The notes under the pieces: model-generated
The model's database searches: none
Told to the model about the DNA's origin: nothing
Seen by the model: only the letters and a program-made list of their open reading frames with translations
Translations under genes and position numbers: made by a program
Assembly (NCBI RefSeq): GCF_000208865.1
Contig: NC_018395.1
Coordinates: 3,255,920-3,319,919 of the forward strand
Reading direction: 5' to 3'
Length of the DNA stretch: 64,000 nucleotides
Source of the DNA: Neospora caninum Liverpool
Taxonomy: Eukaryota > Apicomplexa > Conoidasida > Eucoccidiorida > Sarcocystidae
Part shown: positions 39,087-51,694 of the stretch, in pieces
How positions within the stretch are numbered: the stretch's first letter is position 1
Layout of the letters: each line of letters opens with the position of its first letter

Positions 39087-39123
<37 letters not shown>

Positions 39124-40284
39124 TATATGTATAGATGGAGTGTATCCAGATACTCGGTCAGCGGTGTGTGCATCGTACGCCTGTATCCCCTTGAGTAGGT
39201 TGAGGCGTATCGTCTACCACTGAACCATTGTTTTTTCGTCATGCGTTTCAAATTACAAAACCGACGTGTGTCCTTCGTTCCCCCTCTTTTGCGCGGTCGA
39301 CTTCACAACACCTATCGGAGAAAGAGGCGGTCTCTTCTGCGATGTACATTGCTTTTCAGGAAACTCGCACAGGGACACATGAAGGCCCGCTATCGCGAAG
39401 AGCTGAACGACCAGCTGAAGCAAGCCACGGTGAAGACACATCCTTTTTTTCGGGCTCTGTTTGCGGTTGGCTTCTTTACCGTGCCAAACGATCACAGCGA
39501 CGTGCTGCGTCACACTGTTCTTACTGGAGCGACGCCTTCGAGATGAGACCGGAACAGGACAAAACTGCTGCAAACAGCCATCTCTATGCATGCTTGTATT
39601 TATTTGTGCATGTCGACTTCGACCTGTATGATCGTGCCCGGTAGAACGCACATGCGGAACGGTAGCAGGGTCTGAATACGACGACTTTATATTTATTTCC
39701 AAATCAGCACCTGTAGACTTTCGGAAATCGCGAGATCTCGCGCGCGGTTCAAGCGGCGCTGAGCCTGACCGTTTCCACGACGGGCACGTGCACCGTGTCG
39801 TGTGACTCTCTGCGTCTCTAAGAGAATCCAGGGACTTTCGTGGAAACCCCCTGGATGTCACTTGTCGAGTAACGGTTTCGCTTCTGGGCTCGTCACGAAG
39901 AATATGCAGGTTTCCCTAGACTTGGCGTCTCTGTTACGGCTCCTCTGACAGGCAGCGCGCGAAGCGGAGAAACGTCGAATAGAAGACGAGTCCGAGGCGC
40001 GGAAGAGAGAAGAGCGCAGGATCGACGAGGCGCTGGAACAGGAGAAAGCCAAGCAGGCGGCTCTTGAAGAGGCGGTCAAAGTAAGTAACGGAGTGTGTCC
40101 CTACACGGTTTTTCCTGGAACTGCGAACCGCGCAAACTCCAGAGTCGGTTCGTCCCCGGGAGGCTCTGTAATGTGTTCTCAGACCATGAGAGAACAGCAG
40201 AAGGCGGCGATGGACGAGGCCCTGGCGAAACGCACGGCAGCCAAGCCAGCTGTTGTAGTTGCTCCTTGGGATCGCGATAGTTAG
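34571..40284 (+). CDS. CFAP53: CFAP53-like cilia/flagella-associated coiled-coil protein, 10 exons
   Basis: CFAP53 (CCDC11) is a microtubule-inner/axoneme-associated protein needed for dynein arm attachment and ciliary beating. Exons: 34571-35191, 35655-35840, 36449-36669, 37296-37395, 37633-37734, 38150-38210, 38614-38770, 39360-39429, 39952-40080, 40183-40284. Sum 1,749 nt = 582 aa plus stop, with all phases compatible. After an N-terminal Pro/Gly-rich region of about 60 residues, the protein is almost entirely charged coiled coil (Glu/Lys/Arg/Gln) with family-like blocks RRWRESVDELRS, IFAALWQEEYAKK and ETRVALQEQ, close to human CFAP53 in order and spacing (514 aa). The exon 7 donor was placed at 38770 (GTGTCA) because only this keeps frame with the acceptor at 39359. 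It is head-to-head with the dynein heavy chain, which fits a flagellar role. Other TPH-domain proteins (MNS1, CFAP45) are the main alternatives. Confidence 0.82.
37163..37184. repeat. (TA)n microsatellite in CFAP53-like intron
   Basis: About 11 TA units between exons ending at 36669 and starting at 37296. Confidence 0.9.
38854..38876. repeat. (TA)n microsatellite in CFAP53-like intron
   Basis: About 11 TA units in the intron between exons 38614-38770 and 39360-39429. Confidence 0.9.
39091..39120. repeat. (TA)n microsatellite in CFAP53-like intron
   Basis: About 15 TA units in the same intron as the tract at 38854. Confidence 0.9.
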
Positions 40285-41658
40285 GAAAACGAAAAGCCCC
40301 ACCACTTTTTGCCTCTGCTTTCTACAGAAAGTAAACAGAGACACATACGGAGACATATATATGCATGCACGAGTGTGTGTGCACCGTGTACTAGTTCTCT
40401 AGATACGTTGACCGACGACGTGGTGCATTTTCGTGGGGGATCTAGGCGTATACCTGTTACGGTAGAAAGCCTGTTCAGTTGGATGACGCCAGGCACTGCG
40501 CTTCCCAAGGACAGAGGGCGGGTCATGCCGTCGTGTGCTTCCTCCCCAACTTCACCGCGAAACAGTGAGTGTCGCGAGAATCCGCGAGCGCTTTTCCTTG
40601 CTCGTTTGAAGCAGGGGTTATCGGAAAACCACACCGAAGCGTGTGGCAAGGCAACCCCGTGGAAAGCATTTGCTGGTTCTCGAAAAGAGTGAAGCACTCT
40701 CTGCAGGCGTACCATCCAGACGCTCAGGTGCTTGCATCCGTTCTACAGCTGTTTGCAGCATAAGCGAGAGCACTCATCTACGCCATCTGTCCTTCTGTGT
40801 ATTTGCATACACACACTTGTCTTTATTGACAGAAGTGCGGGTGTGAAGCCACTTTCTGTCAACACGCGAGCGCCGGGGCACTGCTCGGCCAATGTAGGTA
40901 CACTCTCTTAAGAGAGAGAAACTGTTTTTCTCTCACGCGAGGACACGCATATCCACGAACCCACGTTGGGGCGCCCACCGTTCCAGCAGAACAAACACGA
41001 ATATTAGCCCAGTTCGGCAAAGACAGACAAGCAGAGGGAATCGAGAATGGTCCCCAGGTCCAGTACGGGCAGCGGAGACCGCGAAACGAGGGAATGCCTC
41101 GAAACCCGACGGCGGGGAACAAACGCGGCAGCGAAGAACGAGACCTCGAGCAGGCGTCAACTGCAAGTTTGTTCAAGTGCATAGGGAATGCATGGCGATG
41201 AAAGTCCTAGGGCACCACTGAGTCCATGCCAATCCGCACCCGTCGGATTCTCGCCGCGCCTCGCGTTTTTCCGTCTCTGTGTCCGTCGTTCTGTTTGTTA
41301 AAGGTGCTCTTGGACCGGCCTGTTCCCTTCGGCCCCGTTCGCATCCACGCGTGCTGTTCGTGTCTCTCTAGTCTCACGGCGCTGCCATCTCACCAGCCGA
41401 AACGGAGTTCCTCGCTTTTCACGGCACTCACGTTCCTTTCATTCGTATGGCGGTTCGTGGCAAAAACGCGCTGTTTTCTGTGCAACACCATATTCGTTGT
41501 TTCCTTCTCGGTACCCTTGCCACCGGACCCTGTCGGCAGCCTGCCCCACTTCCCTCGGTTCAAAGAGTCTCTAGTGCCTCTCCTCGCGCACTCCACAGAG
41601 CGCGGGTGCCGCTACCCCGCAAAAGAGCTCTCTACAAGGACCGCGCGTTTCCCCCGCT
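40285..41658. other. Convergent intergenic region, 3' ends of CFAP53-like gene and eIF3L
   Basis: This 1.4 kb lies between two stop codons on opposite strands and presumably holds both 3' UTRs. It has no long repeat and no recognisable coding or RNA gene. Open frames (for example 41226-41687 +, 40281-40715 -) lack domain-like content. Confidence 0.6.
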
Positions 41659-43896
41659 TTACGCAAGCGCTGTCTGTTCCCGCTTAGGCATATCGTTTGC
41701 CCCAGAGTGGACGCCGTGGCCACGGCGGTCTTGAGAGCGCTCGAACTTGTCTCTGTCCCCGCCCTGGTTTCCGCGATCGCCCCCTGGGCCTCGGTTCTCG
41801 CGCTGGCCAGCCCGAGCTGAATTGTTGGAGTTTTGAATCGAGTTGAACAGGTGCTGAGAGCGTTCAATTTGCTTCAGGAATTGATCGACGTACACCTTCT
41901 GGGATTGTTGGCTCTGCGAAAACAACAGGAAACCAAAAACGAACGTCCATATATACACACATATGCATTCACACGCTCACCCGCAGGTGTCCACAACCGT
42001 TTAGGACACGCAGGTTCGTACGCGCATTCCTCTACGGGGGTGCACTCCATGCATGCATCGCTGTCGGTCCAGGTACAGACATCTGCATGCACAGTTGCAA
42101 AAGCCCCCCCGAGTTTCCCGAAACAACACCTCACGACTTCTTTTCTACTCACTCGCACCGTTGACATTGTTGTCCAGCGACCTAGAAATCGTTACCACCA
42201 CGGCGGGGTGTCTACACAGAAAGCTTCCCCACCGACCTGTTGACGCATCTACATGCACGCTGTGCTCTATATAGAGATGCTCACGTACACAGAGAGGATC
42301 TGTATACACACCATGCCCCGTCCTAGATCGCACTGCACTTGGCCGCAGTCTGCTAGCTTGTGCTTACCCGAACGTGGATCATGTCTTGGTCCATGTAGAA
42401 CTCGACGCTGTTATCCGAGGAACTCTGCGTCAAGTCTCCGCTGAGAAGAGAGCCGGAGCGCCACACCTTTTGTCGTCCCTTGTACTTGACAGAAAGAATT
42501 TCTGAGCGCACCGCGTCTTCGGGGTCTTTGTCGGCAAGCTCCATGAGAGACGCCAGTTTCTGAAACAGCCAAAGGAGATCGAGCACGACCAAAAACACTC
42601 CGCGTCACTTCGTGATTTCTCGGATGTTCTACATGTCAAGATCTTGAGAATGGACACCTCGTTCACGGTCGTTTTACGCAGCTCCACAACGCGCGAGAGA
42701 CGCGAAATCCTCAAAATCGACGCCGCAAAATGACAAGAGATCCGTCACCGTGGGGACACTGCAGTTGACTTTGAAACACACTGTTAAAACTGGTTTCTCC
42801 TCTCGCCTCCACGCGTCCATTCGGCGCTATGGATTGCGGCACTTGGCTGATGTGCTGGGTCTGTCGATCTATTTCTTTCGCCTTACCGAAAGCTGGATAT
42901 TGTTGTAGAGCTTCGCGAAGGAGTTGATCGTGCTGATCTTCTTGTGGAATTCGACCTCCTGCAAAACACATGGAAATAATGACATGGAACCGGAATCGCG
43001 TGAATCCGCAACAAGACCTGTGGTGAAACATTCTTTGGCGGCACGCCTGATGGCAATGTCTACAGACCTCGTGAAGCAAAACGCTGTGCAGGCTTTGAGG
43101 AAATGCACAGACATACAAAAGACGGCCTCGCCACCGTAGAGAGCAAATTTGTGAGTCCTGCCTCTGACAAACGTGAGGCCCTACGAAGCGAATGTTCCTG
43201 GATCTACAGAAACACGTTTACGTTCTCGAGCCGCAGCTGGAAGACATGGAAAGTCGGAAGCCAGTCCCATCGGCACATGCGCCCAATTCCGCCAGCTTGG
43301 CAGATTGTGGCAGAGAAGCGACGGCTTCACACCCAGTGTCGCTACACCGTGCGCGGGAGTTTCCTTTCTCTCGAATATGTTCGGCTTTTTCTCGTACCTT
43401 GAAGAACATTTTGCACTGACGGAGCTGAACTTCGCTGTACGAGTTGGCGAACCGCTCGAGGGCCTGCGGGTCCTCGAAAGACGGAGTCGCTGGGTTGATG
43501 AATTTCGGGCACGCCCATGTGAAGAGATCGCAGTACGTCTCATCATTCTCTTGCTGGAGCCTGAAGCGGAAGACCAGAGACACATCGCGAGACAGTGCAG
43601 GCCTGACGCGAATCCAGTGCGCGAGGGGGAACCGACGCGAAGCAACGCAGTAACCTAGTCGGGCACCACGTAGACGGTACAAAAATCTGTCTCCACCCAA
43701 CGATGCGCATATTTCCAGAGAACACACACGCATGCACTCAGGTGTGTCCCCTCAAAGCAGACGCTTCCGTTATCGCCTCGAGACCACTCTGTTCCAAAAT
43801 CTCCCGAGAGCGCAGTCCCTGAACTCCCCCACACAATGATGGAGCGCACCAACGGTTCACCCGCACCAGGAACAATGGATTACCAGAACATCCACT

Positions 43897-43932
<36 letters not shown>

Positions 43933-46546
43933 AGCTCGCCTGCGTGTCTGGGCCGAGTCTCACTGGCTGTTTGTGTATATAAACAACCCATGGAAAAACA
44001 TGTAGTTTCGGTCAGCGCTGGATTCTACGCACTACGTGGGGCGTTTGTTGCGAAGACCCCTTTTCTTACTTGTAGAATTTGTCGGAGTATTTTTCCTTGA
44101 TCATTTGGTTGACGCTTTCATCCAGCTTCACGTTGCACAGTGAGGAACAGAGCATCACCAAAATGTACATTTTGTCGACCGCCTTGTTCATGGCCATTTG
44201 CTGGTAAAAGTGAGCAGAGAGATAGCTTCGCTGCCGGGAGACAAACACCAGAAGCTGACTCATCACGCGAATCGCGTCCGTGTAACGCCTGAGCACACAA
44301 AAACAACCCGAAAGGAGCACAAACATGCACACACAGACACAGGCATAGCCACGGACATATTCATATACACACACAAATAAATGTATATATTTATTTACGG
44401 ACTCACATACGCTGGTAGAGCAGCTGTCGCCTCCACGTGAGTCGTAGGTTCACAGAGAACTGCGGCAAAGAGGCGAAACGTTTGCTGTCATGGACCTAGA
44501 ACGAAGTCTCGACCATAGGCCATATATGTATATATATGTATGCATGTATTTATGTTTGCTTGTATTTATGTGTGCATGTCTTGTTCTGTGTTTGCACGGT
44601 TTCGTCTCTCTCTAGGCAGATATCGTATCGACAGAGGAAAGGAGTGCATCGCTCCGCCTGCGAGCGGTTGTTTGTTGTATTTGGGTTTTGGTTTTCTGAA
44701 TGGGCCCCTGCGCACCTCATCATGGTGTAGGCGAATCCGAGGTGATAGAAGAGGGTGACATGCGCGGCAGGGACCTTCCAGTAGAATCCTCTGGAAGTCA
44801 GTTCGATGTTTTCGACGCTCTTGACGCCCACGAAGTAGTCGCCCATGAGCACGTGGAGGCGGAGCAGAAGAATCATCGCAAAGTAGCCGAGTTGGAAGCG
44901 AATCTCGCTCTCGAACAACTTGTTCTTCGTCGCGTCGTCCTTGGGCTGACGGAGCAAGTCCTGGACGTCCGAGCGCTGGACGAGGGCGTGGAGGAACTCG
45001 AGAACTTGACTCGCCTTCCACACGTCGCAGTCCTTGTCCATCTCCTTCAGAAACAGAGCCCGCTCTTGCTCGTCTTCGGGCAAGCGCCGGGCAATGCGCT
45101 GCCTCCAGCGACAGGCCTCCTGGAACTGGTAAACGAACTCGTCGAGAATATCCCACAGCCACTGCAGAGGCAACCGCAGAGACTTGCCGTCTTTCTGGTC
45201 GCTGGAAACACAAGAGAGACAGCGCAGAAAAAAGCGCATGCACAGCCCGAACGGCCCGAAGGCAGAGCGAGTTGCCTGGCCTCACGTCTACGTGCAGCCA
45301 GGAAAACGTGGGCGCGCGAGGCCAGGAGCGAACTTCGGTTCGGCCACAGTTTTTCCTTGGTGACCCTGGAGTGGTGTGTCGGACGCTTTTTCAGACTCTC
45401 GTCTGCCCCGGCGAGTCTCGCTCGCTTACTCGGGTCGGCACTCGACTTCCGCGAGGAAGTTGATGAGGAGCGCGTAGTTTTCCCACGCGAGGCGTCGGTC
45501 CTCCCAGGTGATTTCTTGCTGACACTTGAGGAACAGATGGCGGTAGTAGAGCTCCTTGTACAGCGTGATGATCAAGCAGTGGTAACGGTCGAACTGGCGA
45601 TAAAACGTTCCGACCTCGTCGACAGAAGGCCATCTGCGCTCCGCGTAGTAGCGCTCCGTCAAGGCCGGGAACTCGACTTCGTACAGGCGGCGAATCGCGT
45701 CCACATTCCGGTCGTAGACCTCGTCGTACAGCGAGCGAAGAAACTCCTCGACGTCGTTCTCGAAGCGAACCTAGGGAGGGGAAACCGTGCAGAGACAGGG
45801 CCACATGAGAAGAGATGTAAAGGCTGGGTGAATCGACCGGAAGACTCGAAGAAAGGTGAAAAACATCGACGCAGGGTTGTAACGTGAGGCACACTCTTGT
45901 CGGGGAACCCATGGGCCTCGCAGGCGCACACGCTCAGCTGTACGTACACCTGAAAAGCGTACACACGCTTGCGTGTACAATCGCGCGTCGATTTCGTAAG
46001 GGGAGACGTCTGCAGACGGAAAGGTCCCACGGGCGACAAAAAATGTGCGCACGACAGGCGAGAAAGATTTGTGAAAGACGGGAAACGCGACAGAGAGGCG
46101 CGAGTGCACCTTGCCCTTTTCCCAGTGTTCACAGAAGGCGTTGTTTGCTTGTAGCCGCGCTGAGATTACGAACTTAACACATTTCTACCTCGATGCATTT
46201 GAGGCTGTCAATCTATGTCATGATGTAGTAAATGGGGGGCGCTGAGGTTTCCAGATTTGTTTGGCAAAAAGCAGACACGAGCGAGAGGAGACATTGAAGC
46301 CGGTGACAGGCGAAGCCGGGAAAGAGTCGGTTTTTCTCTCACCTTTTCGCCCATCATGCGGTCGAGCGCGGCGTCATCGAGGCCCTCGCCTTCGGCATTT
46401 TGACTCGCAGCCTGGTTGGAAGGCGAGACAGAGAAACGGGAATCTGGGGAGAGGCTGTCGTCTTCGTCGACGCCGACGGGCGATCCTGCCTCCCGTTTGT
46501 CGACCGGGAGGCTCCCCGCCTCGGCGACTTGGCCCTCTACCGGCAT
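41659..46546 (-). CDS. EIF3L: Eukaryotic translation initiation factor 3 subunit L, 8 exons
   Basis: Non-core PCI-type subunit of the eIF3 complex that binds the 40S ribosome during cytosolic translation initiation. Exons in transcription order: 46546-46343, 45770-45430, 45201-44716, 44288-44070, 43560-43398, 42958-42887, 42559-42368, 41913-41659. Sum 1,932 nt = 643 aa plus stop, all phases compatible. Diagnostic blocks in order: LYKELYYRHLF, LQWLWDILDEFVYQFQ, LLRLHVLMGDYF, LGFAYTMMRRYTDAIRV, CPKFINP, STINSFAKLYNNI and VEFYMDQDMIHV, all typical of the Paf67/eIF3L family (human 564 aa). ATG at 46546 is chosen because it opens the frame that splices into the conserved region. N-terminal residues 1-60 are acidic and Ser-rich; the last 55 or so residues are Arg/Gly/Asp/Asn-rich and extend beyond the family core. 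Confidence 0.93.
43900..43930. repeat. (TA)n microsatellite in eIF3L intron
   Basis: About 15 TA units between eIF3L exons 44288-44070 and 43560-43398. Confidence 0.95.
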
Positions 46547-48321
46547 TTTGAGTTTGTGTCGAAAAAAAGGACGAAAAACTGAGCGACGGGGGACGGGAGA
46601 CAAAAAGAAACGGCGAAAAACGAGGGCGGCGGACGAGAATCGGAGCGTTTTCGCTGTCGCTTTAGAGTTTAGAGTTGCGCACGGTGAGAAGGAGCGAAAA
46701 GAGGGATTCGGGAGGAAGGCGGGGAAACAACTGTCGGGAGAAAACCGAGGAAGAAGCGCAGGTGACAAACAGGAGAAGGCACGTTTGGGTTTCTGTGTGG
46801 GGCATCCCGAATTTATGCGGCTGCCCGAGAACGCACAGACACCGAGTCAGACGGCGAAGAGAGCGAGACGGGCGAGAGGGAAAACGGGAACAAACAAGAC
46901 ACTCGAAGAAACAGCCGGAGTGAAAAAGAGGGAACAAACGGAGGCGTCCCCACCGAGAAAATTCGAAAAGTTGAGAGACACACCAGACCGCAGTGACAGT
47001 CGACGCCACGTCGATTCTAGAGAGCGCTAAGAAGCGGGGAAGTGAGGTTTCTTCGCGGGTCTCGACCTTCAGGAGAGGGAAAGCGCAGACGCGAAGGGGA
47101 GAGAAGGCGGGAGAAAAAGGCGGAAACGGAAGAGGACGAGATGCGCCGCGCACGAAGGCACTTTTTTCCGCATGCTCGCAGGCACCCGGGGAGAAAGACC
47201 ACACGAGAGAGGGGCTGAGAGCGACAGCGCACGCGCCTTCTCGCAAAACGGTCCATAGAGACATCCCACAGAGGCGAGAGAGGCCGAGAGAGAAAGGCGT
47301 GAGAGGACGGCAAGAGACTTGGAGAGACGTCCAAGCTCTTCTCGATTCATCGCGGATTTTTTGGGGGAAAATGTTCGTGGAAGCACACAACGATTCCGCA
47401 GGAGAAACAGTCAACTGTGCGTATACACACGCCCCTCTCTGGCCGAGCGCAGCGTTACCTCGGAGGCGAAGCCGTGTATATTCAAATATATATACAGTAG
47501 GGAGATAGAGATATAGATCTGTATAGGCTTCTACAGGTATTTTTCCGTGCACCACATATTTCTAGAGGATCGATGAAATCTGTGAATTGTATGTCTTTCT
47601 CTTGACCGGTGCTGTGGGCGAGCTCGGAATTTCTCGTGTGTGTATGTCTCGCCAGAGACGTAAAAAACACACAGAGAAGAGGAAAAATGTGGAACCGACT
47701 CTTGAAACTGGAGAAAACACAAACGACGAGCGAGGAGCACGCGGGAGATTCTCCCGTTGCGCAAAACTCGTGTTCCTCCGCGTTTTCGCTCCATTCCGTG
47801 GATGCTCCGACTGCGACCAGGAGACAAAAAACCTAGCGATGAGGAAATAGTTCGCGCGAGGAAGAAAGTTAAGTCCCTTTTTCTTCCATGGAGTCGGGCG
47901 CACTTTTACCGTCTGAGGCGATCCTTCTGTCCCATCGTTTTCTCTGGAACAGACATGGCCTGGACAACACAAAAAAGAGAATGTCCAAAGCCGAGGCTCC
48001 GAACTAAAACACAAGTCAAGAAAACGGCAGGAAGAGGAAGGGCGTATCCCCCTGCTTTTGGAGTGTCCGGGGATCTTACGCTCTCTCACGAGTTCCTGTC
48101 TGAGACGACAAGCGACGTAGCGCACAAGGACACTCGTGTTTAGAGCGTTGTCTCATTTTTAGAGCGGGTCGTCAAGAATGAAAGGCTTCAGAGCATGGAA
48201 GACCACCACGAAAAGAACCCAGATCCTCTATCTAAATCTTTTTCAACAGTGGCATTCCCCATAGTTGAGGCAGAACACCATAGGACACCAATCCTCTGTC
48301 GGTCAAGTTAATCGATCTCCG

Positions 48322-48324
<3 letters not shown>

Positions 48325-48354
<30 letters not shown>
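48325..48354. repeat. (TA)n microsatellite
   Basis: About 15 TA units in the eIF3L/SufD-like intergenic region. Confidence 0.95.
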
Positions 48355-48356
<2 letters not shown>

Positions 48357-48616
48357 CAGAAAGGAAGAGTGGAATTTATGTTTGTCTGTTGTAGTTTGGC
48401 ATATATGTAAATGTGGCCGCTAAAGAAGAGGAACTAGATTGTGGATCGTAGTGACGGGGAACCAGGTTGTTTAGCCGCTTTTGATCGCGACAAGAAAAGC
48501 TACATTTTTTTTTCCATGGGAAAGAGCATAGGAGAGACGCAACAGCGGCCAGTCATGCCGCTTTCCAGTTTTCCATTTTACTCCACCACTTGCACTGACG
48601 CAACAGGGAGATCACG

Positions 48617-48648
<32 letters not shown>

Positions 48649-48651
48649 TAT

Positions 48652-48683
<32 letters not shown>
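48617..48683. repeat. Double (TA)n microsatellite
   Basis: Two TA blocks of about 15 units separated by a short TTCATATACAAA spacer. Confidence 0.95.
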
Positions 48684-48688
<5 letters not shown>

Positions 48689-49096
48689 AGCATATACAAA
48701 TACGTACAAGTATATACAAACATGTAGATATATGCTTATGTAGAGGCATACAGACCTGCAATGACAAGGTTGGGGACTACAAGGTGTCCCACCCATCGTA
48801 TAGAAAGCGTAAAGGTATAAACTGCATATATGCGTATATGTTCTCGGCGTGCGCCGGCGACTTGCGCAGCTTCGTTGGAACGGGCAAATTCCGAGAATTG
48901 CGTCCGCCTGGCTGTAAAGTTTGGTTTTGCGTCGAGAGTGAAAAGGCGAAGCTACCAAAAACGGTTCTCCAGAACGCAGAAAGGATAAATGCGTCAGTGC
49001 GTATATGAGTCTTCGAATAGTGACGTTCCTTTCAGATTCGCCTTCGCATGGGAGGTGGTGTAGGCGGTCGGTGCCGGGATTGACGGCGGCCCCAAG

Positions 49097-49713
49097 CTAC
49101 GCATGTTCGCCTCCCTTGAACATATGATGGCGAATCAGTTTCTTTTTCTTCTTCGGAGCCATGGAGAGAATCTTTTTGAAGACACGCTGACGGAGGTTCT
49201 CATCTTGCACGGGGGAAATCACATCTTCTGCGTACGCCTGAGAAGAAAAAGAGGCACTTTTTGCCGCTCGGGTGGATACCTCCATAATCCTCACGCACAT
49301 AGACATGTGCATGCGTATACATATCCGAATGGATTCGAAGGGTGAGAGTTATACATGCATGTGTAGAAACACAGAACGAGGGGTGCATGTGGCGTCATGC
49401 AGTTGCACACAAAGAGAGCTTGAGAGAAAAGGCAAACAACCGCTTCCAGCGAACTCGAGGTGAACACACGAAAAAGTGGACAGAGAACCGGAGGGAAACG
49501 AGTCGCGACGTGGGAGCTGGGACCAGCCTGCGAGAGAAACGACGTGAAAGTTAAACAATGGTAACAGAAAGCCAAGCGAGGACGCACAGTGCATGCATCG
49601 ACGCCGCTCTTCTCCCAAAAATACACCGAAGCAGGCGCCACAGGCACTGCGCCTCAACATCGGTCCACTCATGTTTGCATATTACATGCCAGCATACATG
49701 TACCGAAAAAAGG

Positions 49714-49744
<31 letters not shown>

Positions 49745-49769
49745 AATATATGTATATATGAATGAATCA

Positions 49770-49804
<35 letters not shown>

Positions 49805-51111
49805 GATAATGAGACCAATATATTTACAGATTTTTTAGGAGAAACGCAGTCGAGGAATCCTTCAGGGGTCTATAAAAAGAGGCGACTTGGGACATTCCGC
49901 GGTCGATATCTGTATCTCCGCGCGTCTAGCTCTTTACACGTACACCGCGGGCACCGATCGCCGGCGCGATATGGAGAGCAGTGATTCGCTTATGACCCAC
50001 GGGTTGTGAAGGAAAAGCCCGAGGGGCGAGGCCTTACCTTCATGAGCATTTTTCTTGCTTCGAGCTCGTCTATGCCTCGCGACATGAGAAAGAAGAGCGG
50101 CTCGACGTCGAGGTCGCGAATCATAGCTCCATGGTTGGCCTGCGCACGCGACAAGCAGAAAGCCGCCATTCGCCTCGCCTCCCGAGAAGAACGGAAAGGT
50201 GTTTTCAGCAAGACACCCCAGCACTCTGGCAGACGCCACAGCTGTGCAACCCTAAACGACCCGCGTGCAGGGTTCGCTCACTTTGACAACGTCGTCGGGA
50301 ATAATTTCCAGGGTCGGGATCGCCACGCAGCGCGACCCGTCGTCGAGCAGGACGACACGATTCAGAGACTCTGCCGACGTTCCCGTGCCTTCCCGTTCGA
50401 TGCGAATCCGGCCTCGCCACACGGCGCGAGCTAAGAACAAACGCGAAGAGACGCAAAATAAAGCTCCTAGCAACCGGCCGGAGTGCACCAAAGTGGACAG
50501 GAAGATCGCGCGAAGCAGACGCTCGTTCCGCCTCTCCTGGTCTCCCTACCGCTACCGTCACCTCGTCCGCCACCCATCTGCGCCGCGTCCGTCTCCCGTC
50601 TTGCCCCTGGCCCTTTTTCCGCGTCTCCGCGGTGTCGTGTGTTGTCCCAGTGGACGGTCTGCGTCATCCGCAAAAGAAGCGCGAGGCCGTCGCGGCTCCT
50701 GTGTTTCGCCTCGTTCCCTCCAGCGCCGGCTGGGCCATCGCCCCGGTCGCTCGGCTCCCGCCTCTCTGGGGCATGGACTGGAGGCCCAGCGAAGCTTGAA
50801 TCGGTCAGTTGCCTCGCCACTTACCCTTTCCGCCGATCAAGGATTTCATCGTCTGCGACGTCTCGCCCCGCGGCTTGAGGTGGTGAAACATTTCGTACTT
50901 TCCGTGCTCTTGCCTGCCGTTCAACACGGCGAGCCCCAGCGAGGTGTGGTGACTGGACTCTGCGCCTTCAACCTGCGAGCAGCCAAAAGGAAGCGAAGGA
51001 ACATGGGACCGAACGCGACGGAGGAGAGACTGCAGGCTACGTCTCCTCACAGACGAAGACGAACGATGAAGCAGGAAGACGCCGGGGTCACACTGTGGAT
51101 ATACGTACGCG

Positions 51112-51192
<81 letters not shown>

Positions 51193-51618
51193 ACTGCAAC
51201 GGAAATATTGGCTACGCACAAAGCGACAGAAGCCTTATTTCCATTTCACGACTGGTCACACGAGAACTCCGCGGCGCGCTGACAGAAAACGCGTCCCCCG
51301 CTCACGGTCGCCCCGGAGCGCATGCGTCTGGCGCAGCCTCTTCTGCGTTTTGTCCCGGGTATTTCTAAGTTGACGGCTCTCTACATCCCGCCCTAGATGC
51401 GTGTCAAGCGTCTTGCGCCTTCGCGTCTTTTCCTCGGATCTAGCCTCGCCGTCAGCTCTGCTCTATGCGCTCGAAAACACATGCAGGCCACTCCCCATGA
51501 TGCCAACTATCCGGACTACCGTATATCCTGCATAAAACACACACCCCTTCCTACCAACCTATATATATGTATGTATATATATATATATACATACATATAT
51601 ATATATACATATATATAC

Positions 51619-51694
<76 letters not shown>

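Larger units (their letters stand above)
46547..49096. other. Tandem intergenic region: eIF3L 5' region and 3' region of SufD-like gene
   Basis: This 2.55 kb lies upstream of the eIF3L ATG and downstream of the SufD-like stop. From 46547 to about 47350 the + strand is strongly purine-rich, so the eIF3L sense strand is pyrimidine-rich, as in many coccidian 5' leaders. Long open frames there (46662-47555 -, 46416-47030 +) carry no recognisable domain and seem to follow from this skew. The part after 48300 has three (TA)n tracts. No RNA gene was recognised. Confidence 0.6.

Noticed and set aside
44700..45887. 395-codon frame on + across eIF3L
   Set aside because: It mirrors two eIF3L exons and an intron on the other strand; GC-rich codon bias keeps the opposite frame open. 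No recognisable motif.
46662..47555. 297-codon frame on - upstream of eIF3L
   Set aside because: It lies in the CT-skewed leader of eIF3L; composition is Ser/Leu/Arg/Phe-rich as expected of polypyrimidine DNA, with no domain.
50265..51368. 367-codon frame on + across SufD-like exons
   Set aside because: It spans sense-strand exons, introns and a TA array (giving an Ile-Tyr run), which is typical of a chance frame.
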